Shown here one piece after another: positions 44,710 to 53,063 of a DNA stretch of 64,000 bases. A model generated the notes under the pieces. It ran no database searches. It was not told the origin of the DNA and saw only the letters and a program-made list of their open reading frames with translations. Every line of letters begins with the position of its first letter. Positions within the stretch are counted from its first letter, which is position 1. This DNA comes from Kitasatospora cheerisanensis KCTC 2395 (GTDB taxonomy: Bacteria > Actinomycetota > Actinomycetes > Streptomycetales > Streptomycetaceae). Both the position numbers and the translations under genes were made by a program. The stretch covers positions 7,399,431 through 7,463,430 of the forward strand of contig NZ_KK853997.1 in NCBI RefSeq assembly GCF_000696185.1, given 5' to 3'.

Positions 44710-45677
44710 ATGACTGCACTGCAGAGGGACCGGGGCACCGCGAAGCCCCCGCGCGGCCCGGGCCGGCCGCCGACGCGGCACGGGCCGGCCGCGGCTCCCG
44801 GCACCAGGGTGTCCGCAGGCACCGGTGGTTCACCCCGTGGCTCTACCTGCTGGTACCGCTCGGACTGCTGGTGACCTTCACCTACCTGCCGATCGCCGAC
44901 ATGATCGGCTACAGCTTCACCGACTGGGACGGAATCAGTCCGGAGAAGAACAACGTCGGACTGAAGAACTACACCGACCTGTTCACCCGCCCCGAGCTGT
45001 TCAAGGTCTTCCTGGTCAGCGGCGTCTACCTGATCGCCGCCGCGGTGCAGATCTGCCTGGCGCTGTACTTCGCCACCGTCCTCAGCTTCAACACGAAGTG
45101 CCGGAACCTCTTCAAGGGCATCCTCTTCTTCCCGTACCTGATCAACGGCGTCGCGATCGGCTTCGTCTTCCTCTACTTCTTCCGACCCCACGGGACCCTG
45201 GACTCCCTGCTCGCACTGGTGGGCATCCACGGCGACCACCTCTGGATGGGCGACCCGGACCTGGTCAACAAGTCGCTGGCGGGCGTCTCGGTGTGGCGCT
45301 ACACCGGTCTGAACCTGGTGCTCTTCCTCGGCGCCATCCAGTCGATCCCGCCGCACCTCTACGAGGCCGCGGCCCTGGACGGCGCCAACCGCTGGCAGCA
45401 GTTCCGCCACATCATCGCGCCCAGCATCAAGCCCGTCATCAGCCTCAGCGCGATCCTCGCCGTCTCCGGCTCACTGGCCGTCTTCGAGATCCCCTACATC
45501 ATGACCGGCGGCGCCAACGGCTCCCAGACCTTCGTCATCCAGAGCATCAACATGGCCTTCAAGTTCGACAAGTTCGGCCTCGCCTCGGCCAGCGCCGTCG
45601 TCCTGATCATCCTGATCCTGTTCGTCACCTGGATCCAGCGCCGCCTGGTGCCGGAGGAGAGGGTGGAACTCTCGTGA
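44710..45677 (+). CDS. Sugar ABC transporter permease 1 (one frameshift near the N-terminus)
   Basis: Starting at ATG 44710 (MTALQRDRGTAKPPRGPG), one missing base near 44750-44763 must be restored to enter the frame PAADAARAGRGSRHQGVRRH and then WFTPWLYLLVPLGLLVTFTY, the normal first helix. Corrected length is about 322 residues with six helices. The inner-membrane coupling (EAA) loop is EAAALDGANRWQQFRHIIAP. It pairs with permease 2, whose GTG overlaps this stop (GTGA). Family: MalF-type binding-protein-dependent permease. Confidence 0.85.
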
Positions 45678-46555
45678 CCGCCGACCCCGTCACCCCCGCC
45701 CGGCGCCCCCGCGCCGCGCGCAAGATCCACGCCCGGAGCGCCGTCGCCGGCGGTGCCAAGTACCTCTCGCTGGTCCTGGCCAGCGGCGTCGTCCTCGTCC
45801 CGCTGCTGGTGATCCTCCTCACGGCGCTGAAGACCCGTCAGGAAGCCCTCGGCACCGGCCCGCTGGACCTGCCGGGCGACTGGTTCAACCTCGAGAACTT
45901 CCGCATCGCCTTCACCCAGGGCAAGATGCTGCCCGCCTTCCTCAACACCGCCTTCATCCTGCTGATATCGGTGACCGGCACGGTCGTCATCGGCTCGATG
46001 ACCGCCTACGCCATCGACCGGTTCGAGTTCCGGCTCAAGAAGCTCGTGATGGCGCTGTTCCTGCTGGCCAGCCTGGTGCCCAGCGTCACCACCCAGGTCG
46101 CCACCTTCCAGATCGTCGACGACCTGGGCGCGTTCAACACCCGCTGGGCGCCGATCCTGCTCTACCTCGGCACCGACATCATCTCGATCTACGTCTTCCT
46201 GCAGTTCATTCGCTCCATCCCGGTCTCACTCGACGAGGCCGCCCGCCTCGACGGCGCCAACAGCTTCACCATCTACCGGCGGATCATCCTGCCGATGCTC
46301 AAGCCGGCCATCGCCACCGTGGTCATCGTCAAGGGCGTCACCGTCTACAACGACTTCTTCATCCCCTTCCTCTACATGCCCTCCGGCGACCTGGGCACCA
46401 TCTCCACCTCGCTGTTCCGCTTCCAGGGCCCGTTCGGCGTCAACTGGGAGATCATCTCGGCCGGCACCATCCTGGTCATCCTGCCGACCCTGGTGGTCTT
46501 CCTCGCCCTTCAGCGCCTGATCTACGCCGGGTTCGCCGCCGGCTCCAGCAAGTGA
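45674..46555 (+). CDS. Sugar ABC transporter permease 2
   Basis: 293 residues, MalG-type. After a basic N-terminus (RRPRAARKIHARSA) come six helices. The EAA loop is DEAARLDGANSFTIYRRIIL. LISVTGTVVIGSMTAYAIDR and NDFFIPFLYMPSGD are typical. It forms the heterodimeric channel with permease 1 and is probably energised by a shared MsiK-type ATPase encoded elsewhere. GTG start, intact frame. Confidence 0.92.
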   Translation: MTADPVTPARRPRAARKIHARSAVAGGAKYLSLVLASGVVLVPLLVILLTALKTRQEALGTGPLDLPGDWFNLENFRIAFTQGKMLPAFLNTAFILLISVTGTVVIGSMTAYAIDRFEFRLKKLVMALFLLASLVPSVTTQVATFQIVDDLGAFNTRWAPILLYLGTDIISIYVFLQFIRSIPVSLDEAARLDGANSFTIYRRIILPMLKPAIATVVIVKGVTVYNDFFIPFLYMPSGDLGTISTSLFRFQGPFGVNWEIISAGTILVILPTLVVFLALQRLIYAGFAAGSSK

Positions 46556-46558
46556 GCG

Positions 46559-46640
46559 GCGGCGCTCCGGGGGAGCCGGCCCGGCGGCACCGCACCTGCG
46601 CCGCGACGCCGCCGGGTCGCAGCACGCCGCGGAGCGCCGC
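46559..46640. repeat. Long-range inverted repeat between permease and LacI 3 genes
   Basis: GCGGCGCTCCG at 46559-46569 is perfectly complementary to CGGAGCGCCGC at 46630-46640, with 60 bases between that also fold. It fills the intergenic space and could reduce read-through from the transporter operon into lacI 3 and manA. Confidence 0.45.
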
Positions 46641-46655
46641 ACGGGCGGCGGGGCG

Positions 46656-47728
46656 ATGAGCGCACGCGTCACCATCCGCGACGTCGCCGCCCGCGCCGGC
46701 GTCTCCGCCGGCGCCGTCTCCCTCGCCCTGAACGACCGGCCCGGCGTCTCCGGGCCCACCCGGCAGCGCATCCGGGCCGCCGCCGAAGAGCTCGGGTGGG
46801 CGCCCAAACCGGGCCGCCCGCAGCCTCGCCCGGCTCGCCCCCGGCAGCGAGACCATCGGACTGGTCATCGCCCGACCGGCCCAGCAGCTCGGCCTGGAAC
46901 CCTTCTACACGGGGTTCATCTCCGGGATCGAGAGCGTCCTGGAGGGGCGCTCCGCGACGCTGCTGCTGCGCCTGGTGCGCGACCGCGAGCAGGAGATCGC
47001 CGTCCACCGCACCTGGTGGCGTGCCCGCCGGGTCAGCGGCGCCGTCCTGGTCGACCTCACCGAGGCCGACCCGCGGATCCCGGCCGCCGCCGCGCTCGGC
47101 ATGCCCGCCGTCGCGGCCGGGCACCCGGCGCTGGCCGGGGAGAGGCTGGCCGCCGTGTGGACCGACGACTCCGCCGCGGTCGAGGACGCCGTCCGCTACC
47201 TGGCGATGCTGGGCCACCGCCGCATCGCCCGCGTCGGCGGGGACCCGGCCCTGGGGCACACTGCCATCCGCACCAGGACACTCCACGCCGTCACGGAGCA
47301 GCTCGGCCTCGAACCGCCCCGTAGCCTGCCCACCGACTTCTCGGGCCGGGCGGGCGCCCGCGCCACCCGGATGCTGCTGGCCTCCGCCGAGCGGCCCACC
47401 GCGATCCTCTACGACAACGACATCATGGCCGTGGCCGGCCTCGCGGTCGCCGCCGAACTGGGGTTCCGGGTCCCCGCCGACCTCTCCCTGATCGCCTGGG
47501 ACGACTCCCAGCTCTGCCGGCTCACCCACCCCCCGCTCTCCGCGATGAGCCACGACGTCCACGGCTACGGCGCCCAGGTCGCCCGCACCCTGTTCGACGT
47601 CATCGAGCACCGGCGGCCGCCCGGCAGTGCGGCGGCCACGCCCGTGCTGGTGCCGCGCGGCAGCAGCGGCCCGCCGGCCACCCGACTCCATCCCCACCGA
47701 CTCCCGGCCCGTCCCCGACTCCTCCTGA
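46656..47728 (+). CDS. LacI-family regulator 3 of the mannan locus (frameshifted)
   Basis: HTH: RVTIRDVAARAGVSAGAVSL and LNDRPGVSGPTRQRIRAAAE. An extra base in the AAA at 46806-46808 breaks the frame. With it removed the sequence continues APNRAARSLARLAPGSETIG and a complete sensor domain (PTAILYDNDIMAVAGLAVAA, LSLIAWDDSQLCRLTHPPLS). The open frame then has no stop before manA. A second one-base shift before TGA at 47726-47728 would give about 356 residues ending soon after VPRGSSGPPA. The end is therefore uncertain. ATG 46656 is used. Close paralogue of LacI 2. Confidence 0.78.
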
Positions 47729-47778
47729 GGGTGAGGAAGCCGGGGGCCGGGCCGGGTCCACCGCCCCGGAGCACCGAC

Positions 47779-48978
47779 ATGACCGCCGACCTGCTCACCA
47801 CCGCCATCCGCCCCTACCCGTGGGGCTCCACCACCGCCCTGGCCGAACTGACAGGCCGTCGGCCCACCGGGGACCCCGAGGCCGAACTCTGGATGGGCGC
47901 CCACCCCGGCGCGCCCGCCCGGATCGACCGCGGCCGGGGCAGCGAAGCGCTCGACGCCGTCATCACCCGCGACCCGCAGGCCGAGCTCGGAGACCGGGTG
48001 GCCGCAGCCTTCGGGCCCCGCCTGCCGTTCCTGCTGAAACTGCTGGCCGCCGAGCACACCCTGTCCGTCCAGGTGCACCCCACGGCCGAACAGGCGAGGG
48101 CCGGATACGCGGCCGAGAACGAGGCCGCCATCCCGCTGGACGCTCCCCACCGGATCTACCGGGACCGCAGCCACAAACCCGAACTGATCTGCGCACTCGG
48201 CGACTTCGACGCCCTGTGCGGATTCCGCGACCCGCGCGCCACCGCCGAGCTCTGGCAGCGGCTGGCCCTGCCGCTGCTGGACCCCTGGATCCGGGAGCTG
48301 CGCACGTCCCCGGCCGAGCGGGCGCTGCGCACCGTGCTGACGGCCGCCCTCGCCTCGGACCGGGACAGGGGCGAGCGGGTCGCCGCCGAACTGCCCTCCG
48401 CCCTGGACGTCCTGGCCGCCGGCGGACGATCCGGACACGGCCACCTGGGCCGCCTACCGCGATGCCGCGCTCGACCACCCCGGCGACCCCGGCATCCTCG
48501 CCGCGATGCTCCTCAACCACGTCCGGGCTGAGCCCCGGCCAGGCCCTCTACCTCGACGCCGGAGTCCCGCACGCCTACCTGCGCGGCCTCGGCGTCGAGA
48601 TCATGGCCAACTCCGACAACGTGCTGCGCTGCGGCCTGACCCCCAAACACGTCGACACCACAGCGCTCGCCGCCGTGGTCGACTTCCGTCCCCACCGGCC
48701 CCGCAGCACGTCCCCGCCGTCCCCGTCAGTCCGGGAGAGCTCGAATTCCTCACCCCGACGCAGGAGTTCAGGCTCTTCCCGGATCGAGCTCGGCGCGCCC
48801 CTGGCGGATCGCCGACGACGGCCCGCAGATCCTGGTCTGCGTTCGCGGCAGCGCCCGGATCGAGGGCGGCCCCACCCTCACCCCCGGCCGGTCCGCTTAC
48901 CTGCCCGCCAGCGGCGGCCCCGTCCGGCTGGCCGGCGAGGCCACGCTGTTCCGCGCGAAGGTCCCGCGGCCCAGCTGA
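47779..48978 (+). CDS. manA: Mannose-6-phosphate isomerase, class I (five frameshifts)
   Basis: Apparent single-base shifts near 48424 (+1), 48528 (+1), 48695 (-1), about 48780 (+1) and about 48807 (+1) must be undone. The result is a continuous protein of about 398 residues. It has the type I PMI marks: RPYPWGSTTALAELTGRRP, MGAHPGAPA, zinc ligands in LSVQVHPTAEQARAGYA and DRSHKPELICAL, and LYLDAGVPHAYLRGLGVEIM with NSDNVLRCGLTPKHVD. It converts mannose 6-phosphate to fructose 6-phosphate, closing the mannan pathway. ATG 47779 follows GGAG. All motifs survive, so sequencing error is likelier than decay. Confidence 0.82.
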
Positions 48979-49039
48979 TCGAAGCCCCCACTCACGCACC
49001 CAGCCAGCACCCCGCCCACCGCTCGTCCGGAGGAGACCC

Positions 49040-50352
49040 GTGAACGACCAGCCCCGCACCACCGGCCGCCGCACCCTGCTCGGAGCCGCGGCTCTCGGCC
49101 TCGCCGCCACTCCGCTGCTCGGCCGCACCGCCCTCGCCGCCACCGGCGGCGGCGAAGGCCCCGAGCAGCAGGGCGGACCGGCGGTCGCCCGGACAGGCGG
49201 ACGACGCTCGTTCGTCACCGCCGGAGACGGCGAACTGCGCCTGGACGGGAGCGAAGTTCCGCTTCGGCGGCACCAACTGCTACTACCTCCACCAGCAGTC
49301 CCACTACATGATCGACGCGGTGCTCGACGACGCCGCCGCGATGGGCCTGACCGTGATCCGCGCCTGGGCCTTCGCCGACGGCGACGGCCACTCCCACCAC
49401 GCCCTGCAGCCCCGGCCGTTCCAGTACGACGAAGCGGCCTTCGACAGTCTCGACTACGCGGTCCACAAGGCCCGACTGCTCGGCCTGCGCCTGGTTCTCC
49501 CCCTGGTCAACAACTGGCCCGACTACGGCGGCATGCGCCAGTACGTCTCCTGGTTCCTCGGCCTGCCCGACGACTCCTACGGCGAGGGCACCAATCACGA
49601 CCGCTTCTACACCGACGCCAGCTGCAAGAAGGCCTACCGGGCCTGGGCCAAGCACGTCATCGGACGCCGCAACCGCTACACCGGCCTGCGCTACGACGCC
49701 GACCCGACCGTCATGGCCTGGGAACTCGCCAACGAAGCCCCGCTGCCGCAGCGACAAATCCGGCGCCACCCTGCTCGGCTGGGCCCGCGAGATGAGCAGC
49801 TACGTCAAGGCCCTCGCCCCCCGGCAGCTCCTCGCCGTCGGCGACGAAGGCTTCTACGGCCGGGCCGGCGACGCCGACTACCCCTACTCGAACTACGAGG
49901 GCGCCGACTGGCTCAAGCTCACCGCCCTGCCCGCCGTCGACTACGGCACCGTCCACGTCTACCCCCAGAACTGGGGCGAGACCAGCGGCAGCAAGCCCGG
50001 CGCCAACGCCACCGACTGGGGCACCCGGTGGATCACCGACCACCTGGCCGACGGCCGCACGCTCCGCAAGCCGGTCGTCATCGAGGAGTTTGGCCTGCAG
50101 ATCGACCCGGGCCGGGACATCGCCGACGCCGCCGCCCGCGACGCCGCCTACCGGGCCTGGACCGACGCCGCACTCGCCTCGGGAGCGGCCGGCGACCAGT
50201 TCTGGCTGCTCACCTCCCGCATCGACGACGGCTCCTTCTACCCCGACTACGACGGCCACCGCGTCATCTGGAACAGCGACCCGGCCAACCCCACCCGCAC
50301 CGCCGCGCAACTCTTCGCGGCCCACGCCAAGGCCATGGCCGCAGCGAGCTGA
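49040..50352 (+). CDS. Secreted GH5 (subfamily 7-like) endo-beta-mannanase (two frameshifts)
   Basis: Signal with a twin-arginine look: GRRTLLGAAALGLAATPLLG. Extra bases near 49253 and 49743 break the frame. Corrected, about 436 residues: FRFGGTNCYYLHQQSHYMID, LPLVNNWPDYGGMRQYVSWF, the acid/base glutamate in VMAWELANEA followed by RCRSDKSGATLLGWAREMSS, LAVGDEGFYG, VHVYPQNWG and the nucleophile in PVVIEEFGLQ. These are the hallmarks of the GH5_7 mannanase group. It cleaves internal beta-1,4-mannosidic bonds outside the cell. GTG start after GGAGGAGA. It follows manA by about 60 bases. Confidence 0.82.
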
Positions 50353-50419
50353 CCCACCTGCTGCCCGCTGCCCGGTGACCGTCACCCCGGGCGGCGGGCC
50401 CCGTGCGAGGAGTTCCCGC

Positions 50420-51038
50420 ATGCAACCGCCCACCCCACGGTCCTGTTCCAAGGCGACAGCATCACCGACGCCGGCCGCGACCGCACCCGACCCGGCGACC
50501 TCGGCCACGGCTACGCCGCCCTGGCCGCAGCCCGGCTGCCCGGCAGCCCCACCGTCCTCAACCGCGGCGTGTCCGGCGACCGCCTCGCCGACCTGCGCGA
50601 GCGGTGGGACGCCGACACCCTCGCCCACCGGCCCACGCTTGGTCTCCCTGCTGATCGGCGTCAACGACACCTGGCGTCGCTACGACAGCGATCAGCACAG
50701 CCCGGTCGACACCTGGGAGCACGAGTACCACCTGCTGCTCACCCGGCTGCACGCGCACTGCGGGCCCCGCCTGGTGCTGATCGAGCCGTTCCTGGTGCCC
50801 GTCACCGCCGCCCAGTGGAACTGGCGCGACGACCTCGACCCCCGCATCCAGGCCGTTCGCCGTCTCGCCGCGGCCCACCGACGCCCAACTCCTGGCCGCC
50901 GACGGCCTGCTGAACCAGGCGGCCCGCGCGATGGGTGACCCGGCCCTGATAGCGGCGGACGGCGTCCACCCCACGCCGCTCGGCCACCGCCTGCTGGCCG
51001 ACGCCTGGCTCGCCCTGCTGGGCGAGATAGCCGGCTGA
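50420..51038 (+). CDS. SGNH/GDSL hydrolase, possible carbohydrate esterase (three frameshifts)
   Basis: Shifts near 50430 (-1), 50638 (+1) and 50873 (+1) hide a complete SGNH hydrolase of about 205 residues. Block I is VLFQGDSITDAGRDR with the catalytic Ser, block II LNRGVSGDRLADLRERW, block III LIGVNDTWRRY and block V DGVHPTPLGHRLLADAWL with the Asp/His pair. No signal peptide is evident at the ATG at 50420, so it may act inside the cell. Together with mannanases, an esterase removing acetyl groups from mannan oligosaccharides is the simplest reading (inference). Confidence 0.75.
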
Positions 51039-51686
51039 GGTCCGGTCAGGCCACCTGCCGTGGAAATTGTCTGACGGCCCGTCGGATGACGCCCTCGGGA
51101 GTGAAGATGGCCGACCTGCTGCCCGCCCCCGGGCAGGTCGCGAGAACCCCGGCCCCGGGGCGCCGACCGCCCGGCCTGTCCGCGAGAACCGGCACTGCTC
51201 CGAAACAGTCCGGGGCGGCCGGCGCCGACCTGACAGTGGATCACCTCTCCTGACCGAGGGCCGAGGGCCGCGGTCCGCCGGCCGCCGGCCAGGCTGCCGA
51301 GGTGTGGGCGGCGAGCGAGCGTCGCCTCCGCGCCCCGGGCCGGCCGGTGCCTAACTGGTTTAGCCCGTCCCCGTCGAAGCGGATCGGTATGCCGTCGGCA
51401 GCCCAGAGATCCTCGCACCGCAATGGCGTTGATTGGCCTCACCTGCGGCTCTCGGGTGCGCCATTAATCGGTTAAGTCAGAGTCGTTGACCGCCCCCTGA
51501 CGGTGTGCCAGGATCCCGCTGACAACGATGGCCGAAGTCCCCGCCCCTGGCGGGTCGACCGGTACGACGTTGACGACCGACCCGCCCGTGGTCCCTCCGC
51601 CTGTCCGAGCCCCAGCAGGGCGCTCCGGCCGACACGGCGCCGAGCGGCGCCGGCCGTACCCCCACCCCCACGATTCGAGGAGAGCC
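51039..51686. promoter_or_regulatory. 648-base gap with LacI-type operator sites before the CBM-bearing mannanase
   Basis: No gene is supported. Operator-like elements are CTAACTGGTTTAGC at 51351-51364 and TTAATCGGTTAA at 51464-51475, both variants of the AACCGGTT site near the beta-mannosidase. CTGACAACGATGGCC at about 51519-51533 is a variant of GACAACGTTGTC. These short AT-rich patches stand out in very GC-rich sequence. The proximity of both motif types links this gene to the same LacI regulators. Confidence 0.55.
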
Positions 51687-53003
51687 ATGAAAGAGCCGCA
51701 GAGCCGCAGAGCGCTCACGACGCTCGGAGCAGCGATTGCAGCCGTCTTCGGGCTGCTGGTCGCGGTGTTCGGCTTCGCGCCGGGCGGCGCCCAGGCCGCC
51801 GGCACAGGCATCCACGTCGGCAACGGCCGCATCTACGAGGCCAACGGGAATCAGTTCGTGATGCGCGGGGTCAACCACGCCTACGCCTGGTACCCCTCCC
51901 AGGCCACCGCGATCGCCGACATCGCGGCCAGGGGAGCCAACACCGTCCGGGTCGTGCTCAGCAACGGCGACCGATGGACCCGGACCGGCTCCGCGCAGAT
52001 CACCACCCTGATCGACCAGTGCAAGGCCGCCAAGGTCATCTGCGTGCTGGAGGTCCACGACACCACCGGCTACGGCGAGGACGGCGCCGCCACCACCCTC
52101 GACCGGGCCGCGCAGTACTGGATCGACAACAAGAGCGCCCTCGCCGGCCAGGAAGCGTACGTCGTCGTCAACATCGCCAACGAGCCCTGGGGCAACAGCG
52201 GTTACACCGGGTGGACCGCCGCCACCAAGAGCGCGATCGCCAAGATCCGCGCCGCAGGCCTCCACCACGCGCTGATGGTCGACGGTCCGAACTGGGGCCA
52301 GGACTGGTCGAACACCATGCGCGACAACGCCGCCTCGGTCTTCCAGTCCGACCCCGACCGCAACACCGTCTTCTCGATCCACATGTACGGCGTCTACAAC
52401 ACCGCCGCCAAGGTGCAGTCCTACCTGAACGCCTACACCTCCGCGGGGCTGCCGATCGTGGTCGGCGAGTTCGGCTCCCAGCACAGCGACGGCGACCCGG
52501 ACGAGGACGCCATCATGGCCACCGCCCAGTCCCAGGGCATCGGCTACCTCGGCTGGTCCTGGAGCGGCAACGGCGGCGGCGTCGAATACCTCGACCTGGT
52601 CAACAACTTCGACAAGAACTCGCTGACCGCCTGGGGCAATCGCTTCTTCAACGGTGCCAACGGCATCGCCGCCACCGCCAAGCGCGCCACCGTCTACGAG
52701 CGCTCCACGCAGTCGCCCGTCGTCGACCCGCCGCCGAGCAAGGCTCCGAACGGGTACCCGTACTGCGCCTCGGCCTCGTCGGATCCGGACGGGGACGGCT
52801 GGGGCTGGGAGAACAGCGCCTCCTGCGTCGTCCGCGGCGGCAAGGCCGACACCGGTGCCACCGCGTCGCCGTCACCCCTGCCGACCAAGGCTCCGAACGG
52901 GTACCCGTACTGCGCCTCGGCGTCCTCGGACCCGGACGGGGACGGCTGGGGCTGGGAGAACAGCGCCTCCTGCGTCGTCCGCGGCGGAGCGGCTGATCAC
53001 TGA
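51687..53003 (+). CDS. Secreted GH5 (subfamily 8-like) beta-mannanase with two CBM10-like modules
   Basis: 438 residues, intact. Signal region RRALTTLGAAIAAVFGLLVA, cleaved near GGAQAAG. The catalytic domain (45-345) contains VMRGVNHAYAWYPSQATAIA, VICVLEVHDTTGYGED, the acid/base in VVVNIANEPWGNSGYTGW, MVDGPNWGQDW, FSIHMYGVYN and nucleophile VVGEFGSQHSD, the set seen in actinobacterial GH5_8 mannanases. Two short modules follow a Pro/Ser linker, each with YPYCASASSDPDGDGWGWEN and SCVVRGG, like cellulose-binding CBM10. It would attack mannan embedded in plant cell wall. ATG at 51687 after GGAGAG. Confidence 0.88.
   Translation: MKEPQSRRALTTLGAAIAAVFGLLVAVFGFAPGGAQAAGTGIHVGNGRIYEANGNQFVMRGVNHAYAWYPSQATAIADIAARGANTVRVVLSNGDRWTRTGSAQITTLIDQCKAAKVICVLEVHDTTGYGEDGAATTLDRAAQYWIDNKSALAGQEAYVVVNIANEPWGNSGYTGWTAATKSAIAKIRAAGLHHALMVDGPNWGQDWSNTMRDNAASVFQSDPDRNTVFSIHMYGVYNTAAKVQSYLNAYTSAGLPIVVGEFGSQHSDGDPDEDAIMATAQSQGIGYLGWSWSGNGGGVEYLDLVNNFDKNSLTAWGNRFFNGANGIAATAKRATVYERSTQSPVVDPPPSKAPNGYPYCASASSDPDGDGWGWENSASCVVRGGKADTGATASPSPLPTKAPNGYPYCASASSDPDGDGWGWENSASCVVRGGAADH
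52740..52987 (+). repeat. Near-identical 101-bp direct repeat encoding the two CBM10-like modules
   Basis: Copies at 52740-52840 and 52887-52987 differ at only a few third positions in TCGGCCTCGTCGGATCC versus TCGGCGTCCTCGGACCC and are 147 bp apart. Near-identity at the DNA level indicates a recent in-gene duplication; recombination between the copies would remove one module. Confidence 0.8.
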
Positions 53004-53033
53004 CCGCCCCGCGGCCACCCGGCTTCGGGCCGT

Positions 53034-53057
53034 CCCCCGCCGGCGGAACGGCGGGGG
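53034..53057. terminator. Bidirectional terminator hairpin
   Basis: CCCCCGCCG at 53034-53042 pairs with CGGCGGGGG at 53049-53057 across a GCGGAA loop, between the converging mannanase and DUF1906 genes. Confidence 0.7.
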
Positions 53058-53063
53058 AGCGGG

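Noticed and set aside
51067-51354. 95-codon frame in the gap before the CBM-bearing mannanase
   Set aside because: No homology, no ribosome-binding site, Arg/Gly/Pro-rich; the region instead holds operator-like sites.
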